A DNA stretch of 57,089 nucleotides from Caulobacteraceae bacterium (GTDB lineage Bacteria; Pseudomonadota; Alphaproteobacteria; Caulobacterales; Caulobacteraceae): the NCBI GenBank assembly GCA_019748055.1, contig JAIEQC010000039.1:1-57089 (forward strand), given 5' to 3'. A program made the position numbers and the translations under genes. The notes beneath the pieces were generated by a model that saw only the letters and a program-made list of their open reading frames with translations, ran no database searches and had not been told where the DNA came from. Positions 15,738 through 25,192 of the stretch are shown piece by piece. The number at the start of each line of letters is the position of its first letter. Position 1 is the first letter of the stretch.

Positions 15738-17807
15738 CTACCCCGCGATCCGGTCGAAGTCCGCGACGCGGCCCATGACGGCGCGAATCTGGCCCAGCAG
15801 CTTCAGGCGGTTGTCGCGTTCGGCGGGGACGTCGGAGTTGACCAGCACGGCCTCGAAGAAGGCGTCGACGGGCGCGCGGAGCGCCGACAGGGCGCGCATG
15901 GCGGCGGCGAAGTCCTCTGCCTCCAGCGCCTGATCGACCGCGGTCGCGGCGGCGGCGGCGGCGAAGGCCAGCGCGGTCTCCTCGGCCGGCTGGTTCGGCA
16001 GGCCGGTCTCGACCATGCCGGTCGGGACCTCGCCCTTCTTCGCCTCGGCCTTGAAGATGTTGGAGGCGCGGCGGTGCCCGGCCAGCAGGTTGGCCCCGTC
16101 GTCGGTCGCCAGAAACGCGTCCAGCGCCTCGACCCGCCGCACGATGCGCACCAGATCGTCGTCGCCCAGCGCGAAGACCGCGTCGACGAGATCGTGCCGC
16201 TTGCCCTGATCGCGGAGAAGGACCTTCAGGCGGTCGGCGAAGAACGTGGTGACCTCGGAATAGAGCGAGAGTTCGTCTACCAAGCGCGTCCAGCTTGCCG
16301 AGGTGCGGTCATCCGTGGCTTTGGCCAACGACACGCCGTCGTTCAGGCTCAGCCGCACCCCATTCTCCAGCACCAGCCGGATCACGCCCAGCGCGGCGCG
16401 GCGGAGGGCGAAGGGGTCCTTGGAGCCGGTGGGCTTCTCGTCGATGGCGAAGAAGCCGACGAGGGTGTCCAGCTTCTCGGCCAGGGCCACGGCGACCGTC
16501 AGCGGCGCGGTCGGGACGGCGTCGGACGGGCCTTGGGGCCGGTAGTGGTCGCGGATCGCGTCGGCGATGGCGTCGCCCTGCTCGGCGCGGGCGTAGTAGC
16601 CGCCCATGACGCCCTGCAGCTCCGGGAACTCGCCGACCATGCCGGAGGCCAGATCGGCCTTGGCGAGGCGGGCGGCGCGTTCGGCCTGATCCGCGTCGGC
16701 CCCCACCAGCGGCGCGATCTCGCGGGCCAGGGCGGCGATGCGGTCGACGCGCTCGGCCATCGTGCCCAGCTTGGCGTGGAAGGTGACGCCCTCCAGCTTC
16801 TTCAGCCAGGCGTCGAAGCCGGTCTTGCGGTCCTCGTCCCAGAAGAAGCGGGCGTCGTTCAGGCGGGCGGACAGGACCCGGCTGTTGCCGGCGGCCAGCG
16901 CCTTGCCCCCGTCGGTGGCCTCGACGTTAGCGACGACGACGAAGTGGGGAGCTAGGCCGTCGCGGGCGGGGTCGCGCACCGCAAAATACTTCTGGTGCAC
17001 CTTCATCGACAGGCGGACCACCTCGGGCGGCAGATCGAGGAAGGCGGGGTCCATGTCGCCCAGGATCGGCGTCGGCCATTCGGCGAGGCCGGCGACCTCG
17101 TCCAGCAGGCCGTCGTCGTCGACCAGGGTCAGGCCGCGATCGGCGCAGGCGGCCTTGGCGCCCTCGAGGATGCGCAGCTTGCGGTCAGCGACGTCCAGCA
17201 GGACGAATTCGCGCTCCAGCTCCCGCCGATAGTCGGCGAAGTCCTTGAACGCGAATGGTTTGCCGGAACCGAGGAAACGATGGCCCTCGGTCACGTCGCC
17301 GGACGCGATGCCGTCCACGTCGAACGGCACGACGGCGCCGTCGAACAGGCACACGATCCGCTTCAGCGGGCGCACCCAGCGCAGGGCCCCCGTGCCCCAG
17401 CGCATCGACTTGGGCCAGGGGAAGCCGCGCACGATCTCGTCGACCATGGCGGGGATCAGGTCGGCGGTGGCCCGGCCCTTCTGGCTGATGACGGCGAACA
17501 GCACGCCGTCGCGCTCGACCAGCTGGTCGCGGGTCAGGCCGGTCTTGCGCAGGAAGCCCTCCAGCGCCTGCTCGGGCGCGGACGCCTTGGGCCCCTTCAG
17601 CTCCTCCTCGCGGTCGGGCGTGGCTGCGGGCAGGCCGTCGACGACCAGCGTCAGGCGGCGCGGGCCGGCGAAGGTGGTCAGGGCGTCGAACGACAGCCCG
17701 GCGGCCTTCAGGCGGTCGGTCGCCATCCGCTCCAGATCGCGCGCGGCGCCCGCCTGCATGCGGGCGGGGATCTCTTCGGAGAACAGTTCGAGAAGCAGCT
17801 GGGGCAT
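15738..17807 (-). CDS. glyS: Glycyl-tRNA synthetase beta subunit
   Basis: A 689-residue beta subunit of the heterotetrameric bacterial GlyRS, which with GlyQ charges tRNA-Gly. The N-terminus [18 protein letters not shown] is the family hallmark; VVVANVEATDGG, RFFWDEDRKT and FHAKLGTMAERVDRI are further landmarks of GlyS. The start at 17807 is chosen for this hallmark; upstream in-frame codons are not conserved. The ATG overlaps the glyQ stop by one base (TGATG), so alpha and beta subunits are made from one coupled message. Its 3' end lies 6 bp from the DUF559 repeat cassette, so the cassette sits in the glyS downstream region. Confidence 0.96.
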   Translation of the reverse strand: MPQLLLELFSEEIPARMQAGAARDLERMATDRLKAAGLSFDALTTFAGPRRLTLVVDGLPAATPDREEELKGPKASAPEQALEGFLRKTGLTRDQLVERDGVLFAVISQKGRATADLIPAMVDEIVRGFPWPKSMRWGTGALRWVRPLKRIVCLFDGAVVPFDVDGIASGDVTEGHRFLGSGKPFAFKDFADYRRELEREFVLLDVADRKLRILEGAKAACADRGLTLVDDDGLLDEVAGLAEWPTPILGDMDPAFLDLPPEVVRLSMKVHQKYFAVRDPARDGLAPHFVVVANVEATDGGKALAAGNSRVLSARLNDARFFWDEDRKTGFDAWLKKLEGVTFHAKLGTMAERVDRIAALAREIAPLVGADADQAERAARLAKADLASGMVGEFPELQGVMGGYYARAEQGDAIADAIRDHYRPQGPSDAVPTAPLTVAVALAEKLDTLVGFFAIDEKPTGSKDPFALRRAALGVIRLVLENGVRLSLNDGVSLAKATDDRTSASWTRLVDELSLYSEVTTFFADRLKVLLRDQGKRHDLVDAVFALGDDDLVRIVRRVEALDAFLATDDGANLLAGHRRASNIFKAEAKKGEVPTGMVETGLPNQPAEETALAFAAAAAATAVDQALEAEDFAAAMRALSALRAPVDAFFEAVLVNSDVPAERDNRLKLLGQIRAVMGRVADFDRIAG

Positions 17808-18718
17808 CAGGCGCGCGCCCTTTCCTGCTCGACCCATTCCGTCGCGCACGCTTTGCAGAGGTCGCGGATACGGCCGATGTAGCTCTGGCGTTCGGCGACG
17901 GCGATGGCGCCGCGGGCGTCCATCAGGTTGAACAGGTGGCTGGCCTTCAGCACTTGGTCATAGGCGGGCAGGACCAGCTTCTGGTCCTGCGGGCCGCGCA
18001 TCTCCAACAGGCGGCCGACCTCGGCCACCATGTCCTCGAACCGGCGCTTCAGCCCATCGACGTCGTAGCCGTGGAAGTTGGCTTCCGACTGCTGGCGCTC
18101 GTTCTCCAGGAAGACCTCGCCATAGGTCAGCCCCTCGTCGTTGAAACGCAGGTCATAAACGTTGTCGACGCCCTGAACGTACATGGCCAGGCGCTCCAGC
18201 CCATAGGTCAGCTCGCCGGAGACGACGTCCACCTCGATCCCGCCGACGCCCTGAAAATAGGTGAACTGGGTCACCTCCATGCCGTCGCACCAGACCTCCC
18301 AGCCCAGGCCCCAGGCGCCGACTGTGGGGTTCTCCCAGTCGTCCTCGACGAAGCGCACGTCGTGCAGCTTCGGATCGATGCCGATGGCCTCGAGCGAGCC
18401 GAGATACAGCTGCTGCAGGTTCTCCGGGTTCGGCTTCAGGATGACCTGGAATTGGTAATAGTGCTGGAGCCGGTTGGGGTTTTCGCCATACCGGCCGTCG
18501 CCGGGGCGGCGGCTGGGCTGGACGTAGGCGGCCTTCCACGGGCGCGGGCCAAGCGCGCGCAGGACGGTGGCGGGGTGCAAGGTGCCGGCGCCGACCTCGA
18601 CGTCATAGGGCTGCAGCAGGGCGCACCCCTGCGCGCCCCAGTAGCGCTGGAGCGTCAGGATCAGGTCCTGGAACGATAGGGGTCTGTCGGCGGCCACGGA
18701 ACCTCGGGGAGCGGGCAT
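17807..18718 (-). CDS. glyQ: Glycyl-tRNA synthetase alpha subunit
   Basis: A 303-residue class II catalytic subunit of GlyRS. Typical motifs: [19 protein letters not shown] at the N-terminus, [39 protein letters not shown] (motif 2), and [20 protein letters not shown] (motif 3 region). The first ~14 residues precede the conserved start of the domain. It heads a two-gene operon with glyS. The ~78 bp separating it from the FAS1 gene stop leaves room for a promoter only on the upstream side; no strong terminator is visible there. Confidence 0.96.
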   Translation of the reverse strand: MPAPRGSVAADRPLSFQDLILTLQRYWGAQGCALLQPYDVEVGAGTLHPATVLRALGPRPWKAAYVQPSRRPGDGRYGENPNRLQHYYQFQVILKPNPENLQQLYLGSLEAIGIDPKLHDVRFVEDDWENPTVGAWGLGWEVWCDGMEVTQFTYFQGVGGIEVDVVSGELTYGLERLAMYVQGVDNVYDLRFNDEGLTYGEVFLENERQQSEANFHGYDVDGLKRRFEDMVAEVGRLLEMRGPQDQKLVLPAYDQVLKASHLFNLMDARGAIAVAERQSYIGRIRDLCKACATEWVEQERARA

Positions 18719-18796
18719 GCGGAAACGGCGGACCCTGATAGGGCCCGCCGCTTCTCAACTCAACCGATGGCCCGAGGACGAAGGGCCTTCACGCGA

Positions 18797-19573
18797 TCAG
18801 GCCTGAGGGTCGGTCGGCTCCTCGTCTTCACCCGCCGGGGGCGCGGCCTCGACCGGCTGATCGTCCGCGACCGGCTCGGCGGTGGTCGGAGCCTGCTCCT
18901 GGCCCTCGGCTATCGGTTGGTCCGGCGGGGTGGTCTCGTCGGCGACCGGGGCCGACTGAGTGGGCTCAACCGGGGTCACGGCCTGTTCGTCGCCCATGGC
19001 GGCCTGGCTGGCCGACGGAGTCAGGACCTTGTCGATGGCGAAGATCGCGCCATTCGAAGCGTCGATGTCGGCCGTCACGACGGTCGCGTCGTCGATCTTG
19101 ATGGCGTCGCCGGTGCCGTCCAGCTGGACCTGGGCGCCGCCCGCCGTGGGCACGCCGCCGCGGGCGCCGGTGATCTGGCTGGACTGAACGTCGGCCGCGA
19201 TCACGTGATAGAGCAGCAGGGCGCGCAGCTCCTCACGGTTGGCCGGGTCGAGCAGACGGGTGCGTTCGGCCTCGGGCACGGCGGCGAAGGCCTCGTCCGT
19301 CGGCGCGAAGATGGAGACGGCCGGCTGGGCCTCCAGCGTGGCTGTCAGCCCGGCGGCGTCCAGCGCGGACAGAAGCGTGGTGAAGCGGCCGTCGGCGCGC
19401 AGCACGGCGACGACCGATTTTTCCTGCGCCTGCGGGGCCTCGATCGTGGCCGTCGTGGGTTCAGCCGGCGCTGGCGACGTGGTTTCAGGCACCGGCGCTT
19501 CCTGGGCGAAGGCGGCGGGAGCGGCGAACAGGGCCATCGTGGCGGCGGCGGTCATGAGGCGGGTCTTCAGCAT
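18797..19573 (-). CDS. Secreted FAS1 (fasciclin) domain protein with acidic low-complexity tail
   Basis: 258 residues. The start at 19573 has an excellent AAGGAG site. There is a signal peptide ending near AAFAQ, a short Pro/Thr/Ala linker, and one FAS1 domain with the H1-type motif VSIFAPTDEAFAAVP, LLYHVIAADV and the H2-type ASNGAIFAIDKVL. The last ~75 residues are Pro/Glu/Thr/Ala-rich, probably disordered. FAS1 proteins act in surface adhesion and matrix contacts in several bacteria, so a role outside the inner membrane is likely. It is the most divergent of three FAS1 genes in the window, the other two lying in tandem at 29644-30983. Confidence 0.9.
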   Translation of the reverse strand: MLKTRLMTAAATMALFAAPAAFAQEAPVPETTSPAPAEPTTATIEAPQAQEKSVVAVLRADGRFTTLLSALDAAGLTATLEAQPAVSIFAPTDEAFAAVPEAERTRLLDPANREELRALLLYHVIAADVQSSQITGARGGVPTAGGAQVQLDGTGDAIKIDDATVVTADIDASNGAIFAIDKVLTPSASQAAMGDEQAVTPVEPTQSAPVADETTPPDQPIAEGQEQAPTTAEPVADDQPVEAAPPAGEDEEPTDPQA

Positions 19574-19773
19574 CTCGATCTCCTTTCGAAGTTGATCAGC
19601 CAAGCCTTTCGGGGAGGAAGGCGAGGTCAGCCCCCTGTCAGGGACCGTGCCGAAGCAATGCGTTCATTTTCAGTTCAGTTCCGGGCCCAGTGCCGTCGGC
19701 ATGACATGACCTTGGTCTCGCCCCGAATAGGGCAAATGGCGCGATTTATTGACGAGTTAATGCCTCGAAGCGG

Positions 19774-20664
19774 TCAATGTTGAAAAAGTTCGTCAGCTTG
19801 ACTGTGAAGCATTGTGGAGACGCACCACCAGTCTTGGCGCATCGCGCTGACGCGGCGACAGGCAGCATCGGCGGCCGAGTGGTCTTCATACAGGCCGAAG
19901 ACCGTCGCCCCGGAGCCGCTCATGCGTACGAGGCGAGCGCCGCCCGCGGCTTCGAGCGCGTCGCGCACCTCCCCGATCTCCGGCGTCAGCCCCCGCGCGG
20001 CCCGCTCAAGGTCGTTTCGTTGATCCGCCAGCCAGGCGAGGATGCCGAACGGCGACCAGTCGCCGGGAGGAGACGGCAGATCCGCGCCGCGCGCGCCGCC
20101 GGCGTCATGGGCGCGGAAGACGGCGCCGGTCGGCGTCGGGACGCCGGGGTTCACAAGCACTGCGGGCAGCGGGGGCAGGCGCGGCTCGGGCGTCAGGACG
20201 TCGCCCAGCCCCGTCGTCCAGGCGACGCGCGGAAACAGGCACATGGGCCCGTCGGCGCCGATCTCCCGGGCCACCTCCAGCAACACGGCGTCGGGAAGCT
20301 CCGGCGCCAGCGCGACCCTCGCCAGCCTGAGCGCGGCACCGGCGTCCGAACTGCCCCCGCCGATGCCCGACGCAGGCGGCAGGTGCTTCTCCAGAGTAAG
20401 GGACAGGCCCGAGACGTCGGCCCTTACCCGCGCCCCGAAGGCGTCGAGCGCGCGCAGCACCAGGTTCTCCGGGCCCGTCGGCACCCCCGCCGCGGACGGC
20501 CCGGTCACGGTCAGGCCGGGCGGACCCTCCGTGTCGAGCGTCAGCCGGTCGCCGACGTCGGCGAAGGCGGACAGGCCGGCCAGCGGATGCATGCCGTCGG
20601 CCCTCGGCGCGCCGACGTGCAGGAACAGATTGATCTTGGCCGGCGCGAAGGCGGTCAGGCGCAC
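19774..20664 (-). CDS. ispE: 4-diphosphocytidyl-2-C-methyl-D-erythritol kinase IspE
   Basis: A 296-residue GHMP-superfamily kinase that phosphorylates CDP-ME in the MEP isoprenoid pathway. It opens with FAPAKINLFLHVGAPRADG, has the ATP loop LPPASGIGGGSSDAGAAL near residue 95, and ends with a C-terminal GHMP motif containing RMSGSGATVFGLY. The start is a GTG at 20664, 4 bp after the stop of the upstream TPR gene, which implies coupled expression. Supply of undecaprenyl phosphate for the wall enzymes depends on this pathway. Confidence 0.95.
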   Translation of the reverse strand: MRLTAFAPAKINLFLHVGAPRADGMHPLAGLSAFADVGDRLTLDTEGPPGLTVTGPSAAGVPTGPENLVLRALDAFGARVRADVSGLSLTLEKHLPPASGIGGGSSDAGAALRLARVALAPELPDAVLLEVAREIGADGPMCLFPRVAWTTGLGDVLTPEPRLPPLPAVLVNPGVPTPTGAVFRAHDAGGARGADLPSPPGDWSPFGILAWLADQRNDLERAARGLTPEIGEVRDALEAAGGARLVRMSGSGATVFGLYEDHSAADAACRRVSAMRQDWWCVSTMLHSQADELFQH

Positions 20665-20668
20665 GCGG

Positions 20669-22426
20669 TCAGGTCCCGCCGGTCGCGGGTTCGGGCAGGC
20701 CGACCTCCAGCTTGCGCCGCAGCGACGCCTCCAGCGCCGCGCCGGGCATGAGCGTCAGGGCGCGCGACCACTGGAAACGCGCCTCTCGTCGGCGCCCGAC
20801 CTGCCAGTAGGCATCGCCCAGATGGTCGTTGACCACGGCGTCCGCGGGCTGGGCGTCCACGACGGCCTCCAGCGTCGTCACGGCCTGATCGAACAGCCCC
20901 TGGCGATACTGGGACCAGCCCAGCGCGCCCTGGACGTCGGCGTCGTCGGGCCTGGCTTCGGCGGCGCGCGCGATCAGGGCGGCGCCTTCCTGCACCCGGC
21001 CGGCGTCCAGCCAAAGGGCGCCCAGCAGGCTGAGCGCCTCGGTGTTGTCGGGATCGACCGCCAGCACGCCCTGCAGGGCGACTTCGGCCTCGGGCTGTCG
21101 GCCAAGGGCGCGCAGGGCGACGGCTCGCACCTGCAAGGCCGCCGGAGAAGCGGGCGTCTGGCCGAAGACCGGGTCCGCGACGGCGGCCAGAGCTTCTTCA
21201 TGGCGGCCCAGGGCGCTGAGCCGTTCCGCGAGCGCGACAGCAGCGAGCGACGACCCCGTCGACACGGACGCCGCCTGACGCAGGGGAATCAGCGCCGCTT
21301 CGCTCTCTCCCTCGCGTTCCAGACTTTGGCCGATCGCGAGCTGGGCCGCCGCATAGGTCGCGGCGTCGGCCGGCGTCACGTCGTCGAGGACGTCGCGGCC
21401 CGGCCCTTCGAGACCGGCGGCGATGAGCGCGTCGCCGAGGTTCAGCAAGGTCAGATCGGAAGGCGCCAGATCCTGGGCCAGCCGCAAATAGACCGCCGCC
21501 GATTCGTGCTGGCCTTCCGACGAGGCCTGCAAGGCTGCGGCGCTGAGGGCGTCGGCCGCTCCCTGTCGCAGCTCGACCTGGCCTGGAGGCCGCCCGCGGC
21601 TCGCCGCCCGCTGTCGAGCGGGAGCGAGGCGATCATCCGTCACTCCCTGGGCGATCGCCTGATCGTAGTGGATCACCGCGTCTTGCCGCCGGCCGCGGCG
21701 CTCCAGAAACAGCCCGTAGTCGAGCGAGAAAAGTCTGCGGCCCAAGGACGAGCCCAGCACGATCGCCCATTCGGCCTCCGCCTCATCGTGACGCCGACGA
21801 CGCTCAAGCAGACGCGCACGGTCGGCGCGCTGGAACAGCGCAGTGGTGTCCGGACCGATGCCGGTTACGGGAGCGAGGGCGCGGTTCCAGTCGCCCGACA
21901 GTGCAGCCAGCCATGGCGTCAGAAGCCGCCCGGCCCTCTGATGAGGACGGCCGATGGGACGGACGTCCACCGCCGCCAATGCCGCACGCGGATCACCGCG
22001 ATCCGCAAGGCCGACCACCGCCACCAGCCGTCCCGCTTCGGTAACGAGGGCCGGCACGTCTTCGCCCTCAGGCGTCACGCGAGCGGCGAACGCAAGGTCA
22101 CCGCCCAAGAGATTGGTGGCAAAGGCCTGGTCGCGGACCGCAGGCTGCTCGGGCGTCAACATGAGGGCACGACGCATGTAGACGGCGCCCTCGCCCGCAT
22201 CACCGCGCGCCGCCGCCAGTCGTCCGGCCAGAAACAGGCCATAGGCCGACCGTCCCTCGTCGTCGAAGGGCGCCGGGGACCAGACTTCCGGAATGGCGGG
22301 CGACGGCGAAAGCTCATCCGGAACGACCTCGGACGGAGCCGGAAGCGGCCGGCTCTCCTGCGCATGGGCGGAGGCCGCCAAAGTCAGCGTCGAGGCGAAG
22401 GCGAGCAGCAGGGCGCGGGCGGTCAT
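20669..22426 (-). CDS. Exported TPR-repeat protein
   Basis: A 585-residue protein with a signal peptide (MTARALLLAFASTLTLAASA, cleavage near AHAQ) and many helical pairs of TPR type through most of its length, clearest in the C-terminal third: ALQGVLAVDPDNTEALSLLG, GALGWSQYRQGLFDQAVTTL and NDHLGDAYWQVGRRREARF. Such proteins serve as periplasmic or outer-membrane-associated scaffolds. The gene lies 4 bp before ispE, and TPR-ispE adjacency is common in alphaproteobacteria. No enzymatic domain was recognised. Partners are unknown. Confidence 0.85.
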   Translation of the reverse strand: MTARALLLAFASTLTLAASAHAQESRPLPAPSEVVPDELSPSPAIPEVWSPAPFDDEGRSAYGLFLAGRLAAARGDAGEGAVYMRRALMLTPEQPAVRDQAFATNLLGGDLAFAARVTPEGEDVPALVTEAGRLVAVVGLADRGDPRAALAAVDVRPIGRPHQRAGRLLTPWLAALSGDWNRALAPVTGIGPDTTALFQRADRARLLERRRRHDEAEAEWAIVLGSSLGRRLFSLDYGLFLERRGRRQDAVIHYDQAIAQGVTDDRLAPARQRAASRGRPPGQVELRQGAADALSAAALQASSEGQHESAAVYLRLAQDLAPSDLTLLNLGDALIAAGLEGPGRDVLDDVTPADAATYAAAQLAIGQSLEREGESEAALIPLRQAASVSTGSSLAAVALAERLSALGRHEEALAAVADPVFGQTPASPAALQVRAVALRALGRQPEAEVALQGVLAVDPDNTEALSLLGALWLDAGRVQEGAALIARAAEARPDDADVQGALGWSQYRQGLFDQAVTTLEAVVDAQPADAVVNDHLGDAYWQVGRRREARFQWSRALTLMPGAALEASLRRKLEVGLPEPATGGT

Positions 22427-22481
22427 GGGCGCACCGAACCGCCTTTCGACGGCGACCGCAAGGCCGGGCGCCGCCCGCGCC

Positions 22482-24239
22482 TCACATGTTCGGATAATTC
22501 GGACCGCCGCCGCCCTCGGGCGTGGTCCAGACGATGTTCTGCGACGGATCCTTGATGTCGCAGGTTTTGCAGTGGACGCAGTTCTGGGCGTTGATCTGGA
22601 AGCGCGGATTGGACTTGCCGTCCTCGTCGTACAGCACCTCGTACACCCCGGCCGGACAGTAGAGGCGGGCGGGCTCGCCGTACTTGGGCAGATTGACCCG
22701 GATCGGGATCGAGGAATCCAGCAGCTTCAGGTGCGCCGGCTGTTCCTCGGCGTGGTTGGTGTTGGAGATGAAGACCGAGCTCAGCTTGTCGAACGACAGC
22801 TTTCCGTCGGGCTTCGGATAGACGATCGGCTTGTGGTCCTTCGCCAGGCCGGTCGCCGCGGCGTCGGTCTTGTCGTGGCCCAACGTCCCGAACGGCGACC
22901 AGCCGCCGAACAGACGCGTCAGGTGCATGTCGACTCCGCCCAGCAGGGTGCCGAGCGTCGTGCCCCACTTGGCCAGCAGCGGCTTGACGTTGCGGACCAG
23001 CTTCAGCTCCTTGGCCACGTCGGACGCGTCGTAAGACGTCTGATACGCGTCCAGAACATCGCCCGAGCGGCCCGCCACGACGGCGTCGAAGGCGGCGTCG
23101 GCGGCCATGACGCCGGTCTTGATGGCGTTGTGGCTGCCCTTGATGCGCGGCACGTTCACGAAGCCGGCTGAACAGCCGATCAGGGCGCCGCCCGGGAAAG
23201 CCAGCTTCGGCACCGACTGGAAGCCGCCCTCAGTGATGGCACGGGCGCCGTACGAGATGCGCGTGCCGCCCTCCAGATGCTCGGCGATCGCGGGGTGATG
23301 CTTGAACCGCTGGAATTCGTCGAACGGCGACAGCCACGGGTTCTTGTAGTTCAGGTGCACCACGAAGCCGACGGACACGTAGCGGTCGCCGAAGTGGTAC
23401 ATCCACGATCCGCCGCCGGTCTTGTCGTCCAGCGGCCACCCCAGGGTGTGCTGCACGTAGCCGGGACGGTGCTTATCGGCCGGCACCTGCCACAGCTCCT
23501 TGACGCCGATGCCGAACTTCTGCGGCTCCGCCTCGGCGCACAGGCCGTGGCGGGCCATGATGGTCTTGGCCAGAGAGCCGCGCACGCCCTCGGCGATGAA
23601 GACGTACTTGCCGTGCAGCTCGATGCCGGGCTGGAAGTCGTCGGTCGGCCTGCCCTCCCGGTCGACGCCGAAGATGCCGGCGACGACGCCCTTCACCGTG
23701 CCGGACGGCTCGTCCCAGACCACGTGGCTGGCGGCCATGCCGGGATAGACCTCGACGCCCAGCGCCTCCGCCTGCTCGGCCAGCCAGCGCGTCAGGTTGC
23801 CCAGCGATCCGGCGTAGCAGCCGTGGTTCTTCATGTAGGGCGGCTGGGGCAGCCAGCTGATGTCGACCTGACCCGCGGGGCCCAGCACCAGAAAGCGATC
23901 CTCGGTCACCAGCGTGTCCAGGGGCGCGCCGCGCGCCTTCCAGTCCGGGAAGATGACCTCCAGCCCCGAGGGGTCGATCACCGCGCCCGACAGGATGTGG
24001 GCCCCGACCTCGGACCCCTTTTCCAGCACGGCGACGGAGACCTCGCGGCCCTCCTTTTCGGCGCGCTGTTTCAGGCGGATGGCGGCGGCCAGACCTGCGG
24101 GCCCCGCGCCGACGATCACCACGTCGTACTCCATGACCTCGCGCTCGACGCCGTTCAGCGCCTCCAGCGGAGGCAGGCGGTCGATCACCGCGTCCTGCCA
24201 CGCCGTTTTCGCCCCGCCTTCGCGCACGTCTTCGGTCAT
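22482..24239 (-). CDS. Electron transfer flavoprotein-ubiquinone oxidoreductase
   Basis: A 585-residue membrane-associated FAD/[4Fe-4S] enzyme passing electrons from ETF (fatty-acid and amino-acid oxidation) to ubiquinone. The FAD-binding VVIVGAGPAGLAAAIRLKQR lies at residues 40-59. GSEVGAHILSGAVIDPSGL is a family signature. The C-terminal ferredoxin-like domain has CVHCKTCDIKDPSQNIVW and an upstream Cys in LYCPAGVYEV, giving the four cluster ligands. The start at 24239 is chosen because it has a GAGGAAAA site and the earlier codons are not conserved. It is divergent from the uracil-DNA glycosylase gene. Confidence 0.95.
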   Translation of the reverse strand: MTEDVREGGAKTAWQDAVIDRLPPLEALNGVEREVMEYDVVIVGAGPAGLAAAIRLKQRAEKEGREVSVAVLEKGSEVGAHILSGAVIDPSGLEVIFPDWKARGAPLDTLVTEDRFLVLGPAGQVDISWLPQPPYMKNHGCYAGSLGNLTRWLAEQAEALGVEVYPGMAASHVVWDEPSGTVKGVVAGIFGVDREGRPTDDFQPGIELHGKYVFIAEGVRGSLAKTIMARHGLCAEAEPQKFGIGVKELWQVPADKHRPGYVQHTLGWPLDDKTGGGSWMYHFGDRYVSVGFVVHLNYKNPWLSPFDEFQRFKHHPAIAEHLEGGTRISYGARAITEGGFQSVPKLAFPGGALIGCSAGFVNVPRIKGSHNAIKTGVMAADAAFDAVVAGRSGDVLDAYQTSYDASDVAKELKLVRNVKPLLAKWGTTLGTLLGGVDMHLTRLFGGWSPFGTLGHDKTDAAATGLAKDHKPIVYPKPDGKLSFDKLSSVFISNTNHAEEQPAHLKLLDSSIPIRVNLPKYGEPARLYCPAGVYEVLYDEDGKSNPRFQINAQNCVHCKTCDIKDPSQNIVWTTPEGGGGPNYPNM

Positions 24240-24321
24240 TCCGGAGTTTTCCTCGTCGTCGTGTTTCCGGCCCCTTATCGGGAGGTGACGCAAGGACGGT
24301 CAAGGACTAGTCCTGAGGCCG

Positions 24322-25122
24322 ATGATCGCCCCCGCCGCCGACTCGCGCGCCGTCGAAGCGTTGATGGCCTTCTGGGCCGACGCCGGGGTGGACGCCTGTT
24401 TCGAGGGCGCGCCGGTCGATCGACTGAGGCCCATCGCGCCGCCGGCGCAGCCGCAGGCCCGGTATGGCAGCGCCCCGCCGGTGCGGATCGTGGCGTCTGG
24501 AGGCGGCGTCGCGGACGCGGTGGCCGAGGCGCGCCGCGCGGCCGCGGCGGCGCTGGATCTGGATCAGCTGCAGGCCGCGATCGCCGCCTTCCAGGGATGC
24601 CCCCTGTCGACGCTGGGCGCGCGCCAGGCCGTGTTCGGCCGCGGCGATCCGGCCGGCGGCCTGCTGGTCGTCGGCGAGGGTCCGGGCGCTGAGGAGGACG
24701 CGCGCGGCGAACCCTTCGTGGGCAAGGCTGGGCAGCTGCTGGACCGCATGCTGGCCGCAGCCGGGCTGGCGGAGCGCGCCTTCATCACCAACACCGTCTA
24801 TTGGCGGCCGCCCGGGAACCGGACGCCGACGCCGGAGGAGCAGGCCGTCTGCGCGCCGTTCCTGGAGCGCACCTTCGAGCTGACCCGGCCCAAGGCCGTC
24901 CTGACGCTGGGCGCGGCGGCGGCGCGGCAGGTGCTGAAGACGGACGAAGGCATCACCCGGGCGCGGGGAAGCTGGGGCGAATGGCGGCTGGCGGAGGGCG
25001 ACGTGGCGGTGCCCGTGATGCCGACGCTTCATCCCGCCTTCCTGCTGCGTCAGCCGCAGGCCAAGCGCGAGGTCTGGGCCGACCTGCTGGAGCTGGGCGC
25101 GCGCCTCGACGGGGCGGCGTGA
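24322..25122 (+). CDS. Uracil-DNA glycosylase, family 4-like
   Basis: A 266-residue glycosylase that removes uracil from DNA. Motif A is seen as VVGEGPGAEEDARGEPFVG, followed by GQLLDRMLAAAGL and the ITNTVYWRPPGNRTPT segment. The second active-site motif is TLHPAFLLRQP. The N-terminal ~85 residues form an Ala-rich extension common in alphaproteobacterial members. Only two cysteines are found at the expected Fe-S ligand places (FQGCPL and QAVCAPFL); the classic family-4 enzyme has four, so the cluster may be absent. It is divergent from the ETF-QO gene and 70 bp before the lytic transglycosylase gene. Confidence 0.88.
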   Translation: MIAPAADSRAVEALMAFWADAGVDACFEGAPVDRLRPIAPPAQPQARYGSAPPVRIVASGGGVADAVAEARRAAAAALDLDQLQAAIAAFQGCPLSTLGARQAVFGRGDPAGGLLVVGEGPGAEEDARGEPFVGKAGQLLDRMLAAAGLAERAFITNTVYWRPPGNRTPTPEEQAVCAPFLERTFELTRPKAVLTLGAAAARQVLKTDEGITRARGSWGEWRLAEGDVAVPVMPTLHPAFLLRQPQAKREVWADLLELGARLDGAA

Positions 25123-25192
25123 CTCAAAAGCGCCCCATTGGGGCGGAATCTCGCGACGGCGCAGGGGCGCAGAACCGCCGGGGAGGGCCGAC

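Noticed and set aside
19746..19760. CtrA-like site TTAT-N7-TTAA upstream of the FAS1 gene
   Set aside because: One mismatch to TTAA-N7-TTAA and no promoter evidence; too weak to call.
25129..25146. Hairpin CGCCCC-ATT-GGGGCG after the uracil-DNA glycosylase gene as a terminator
   Set aside because: The stem is only 6 bp with no T-tract on either strand, so it is not a convincing terminator.
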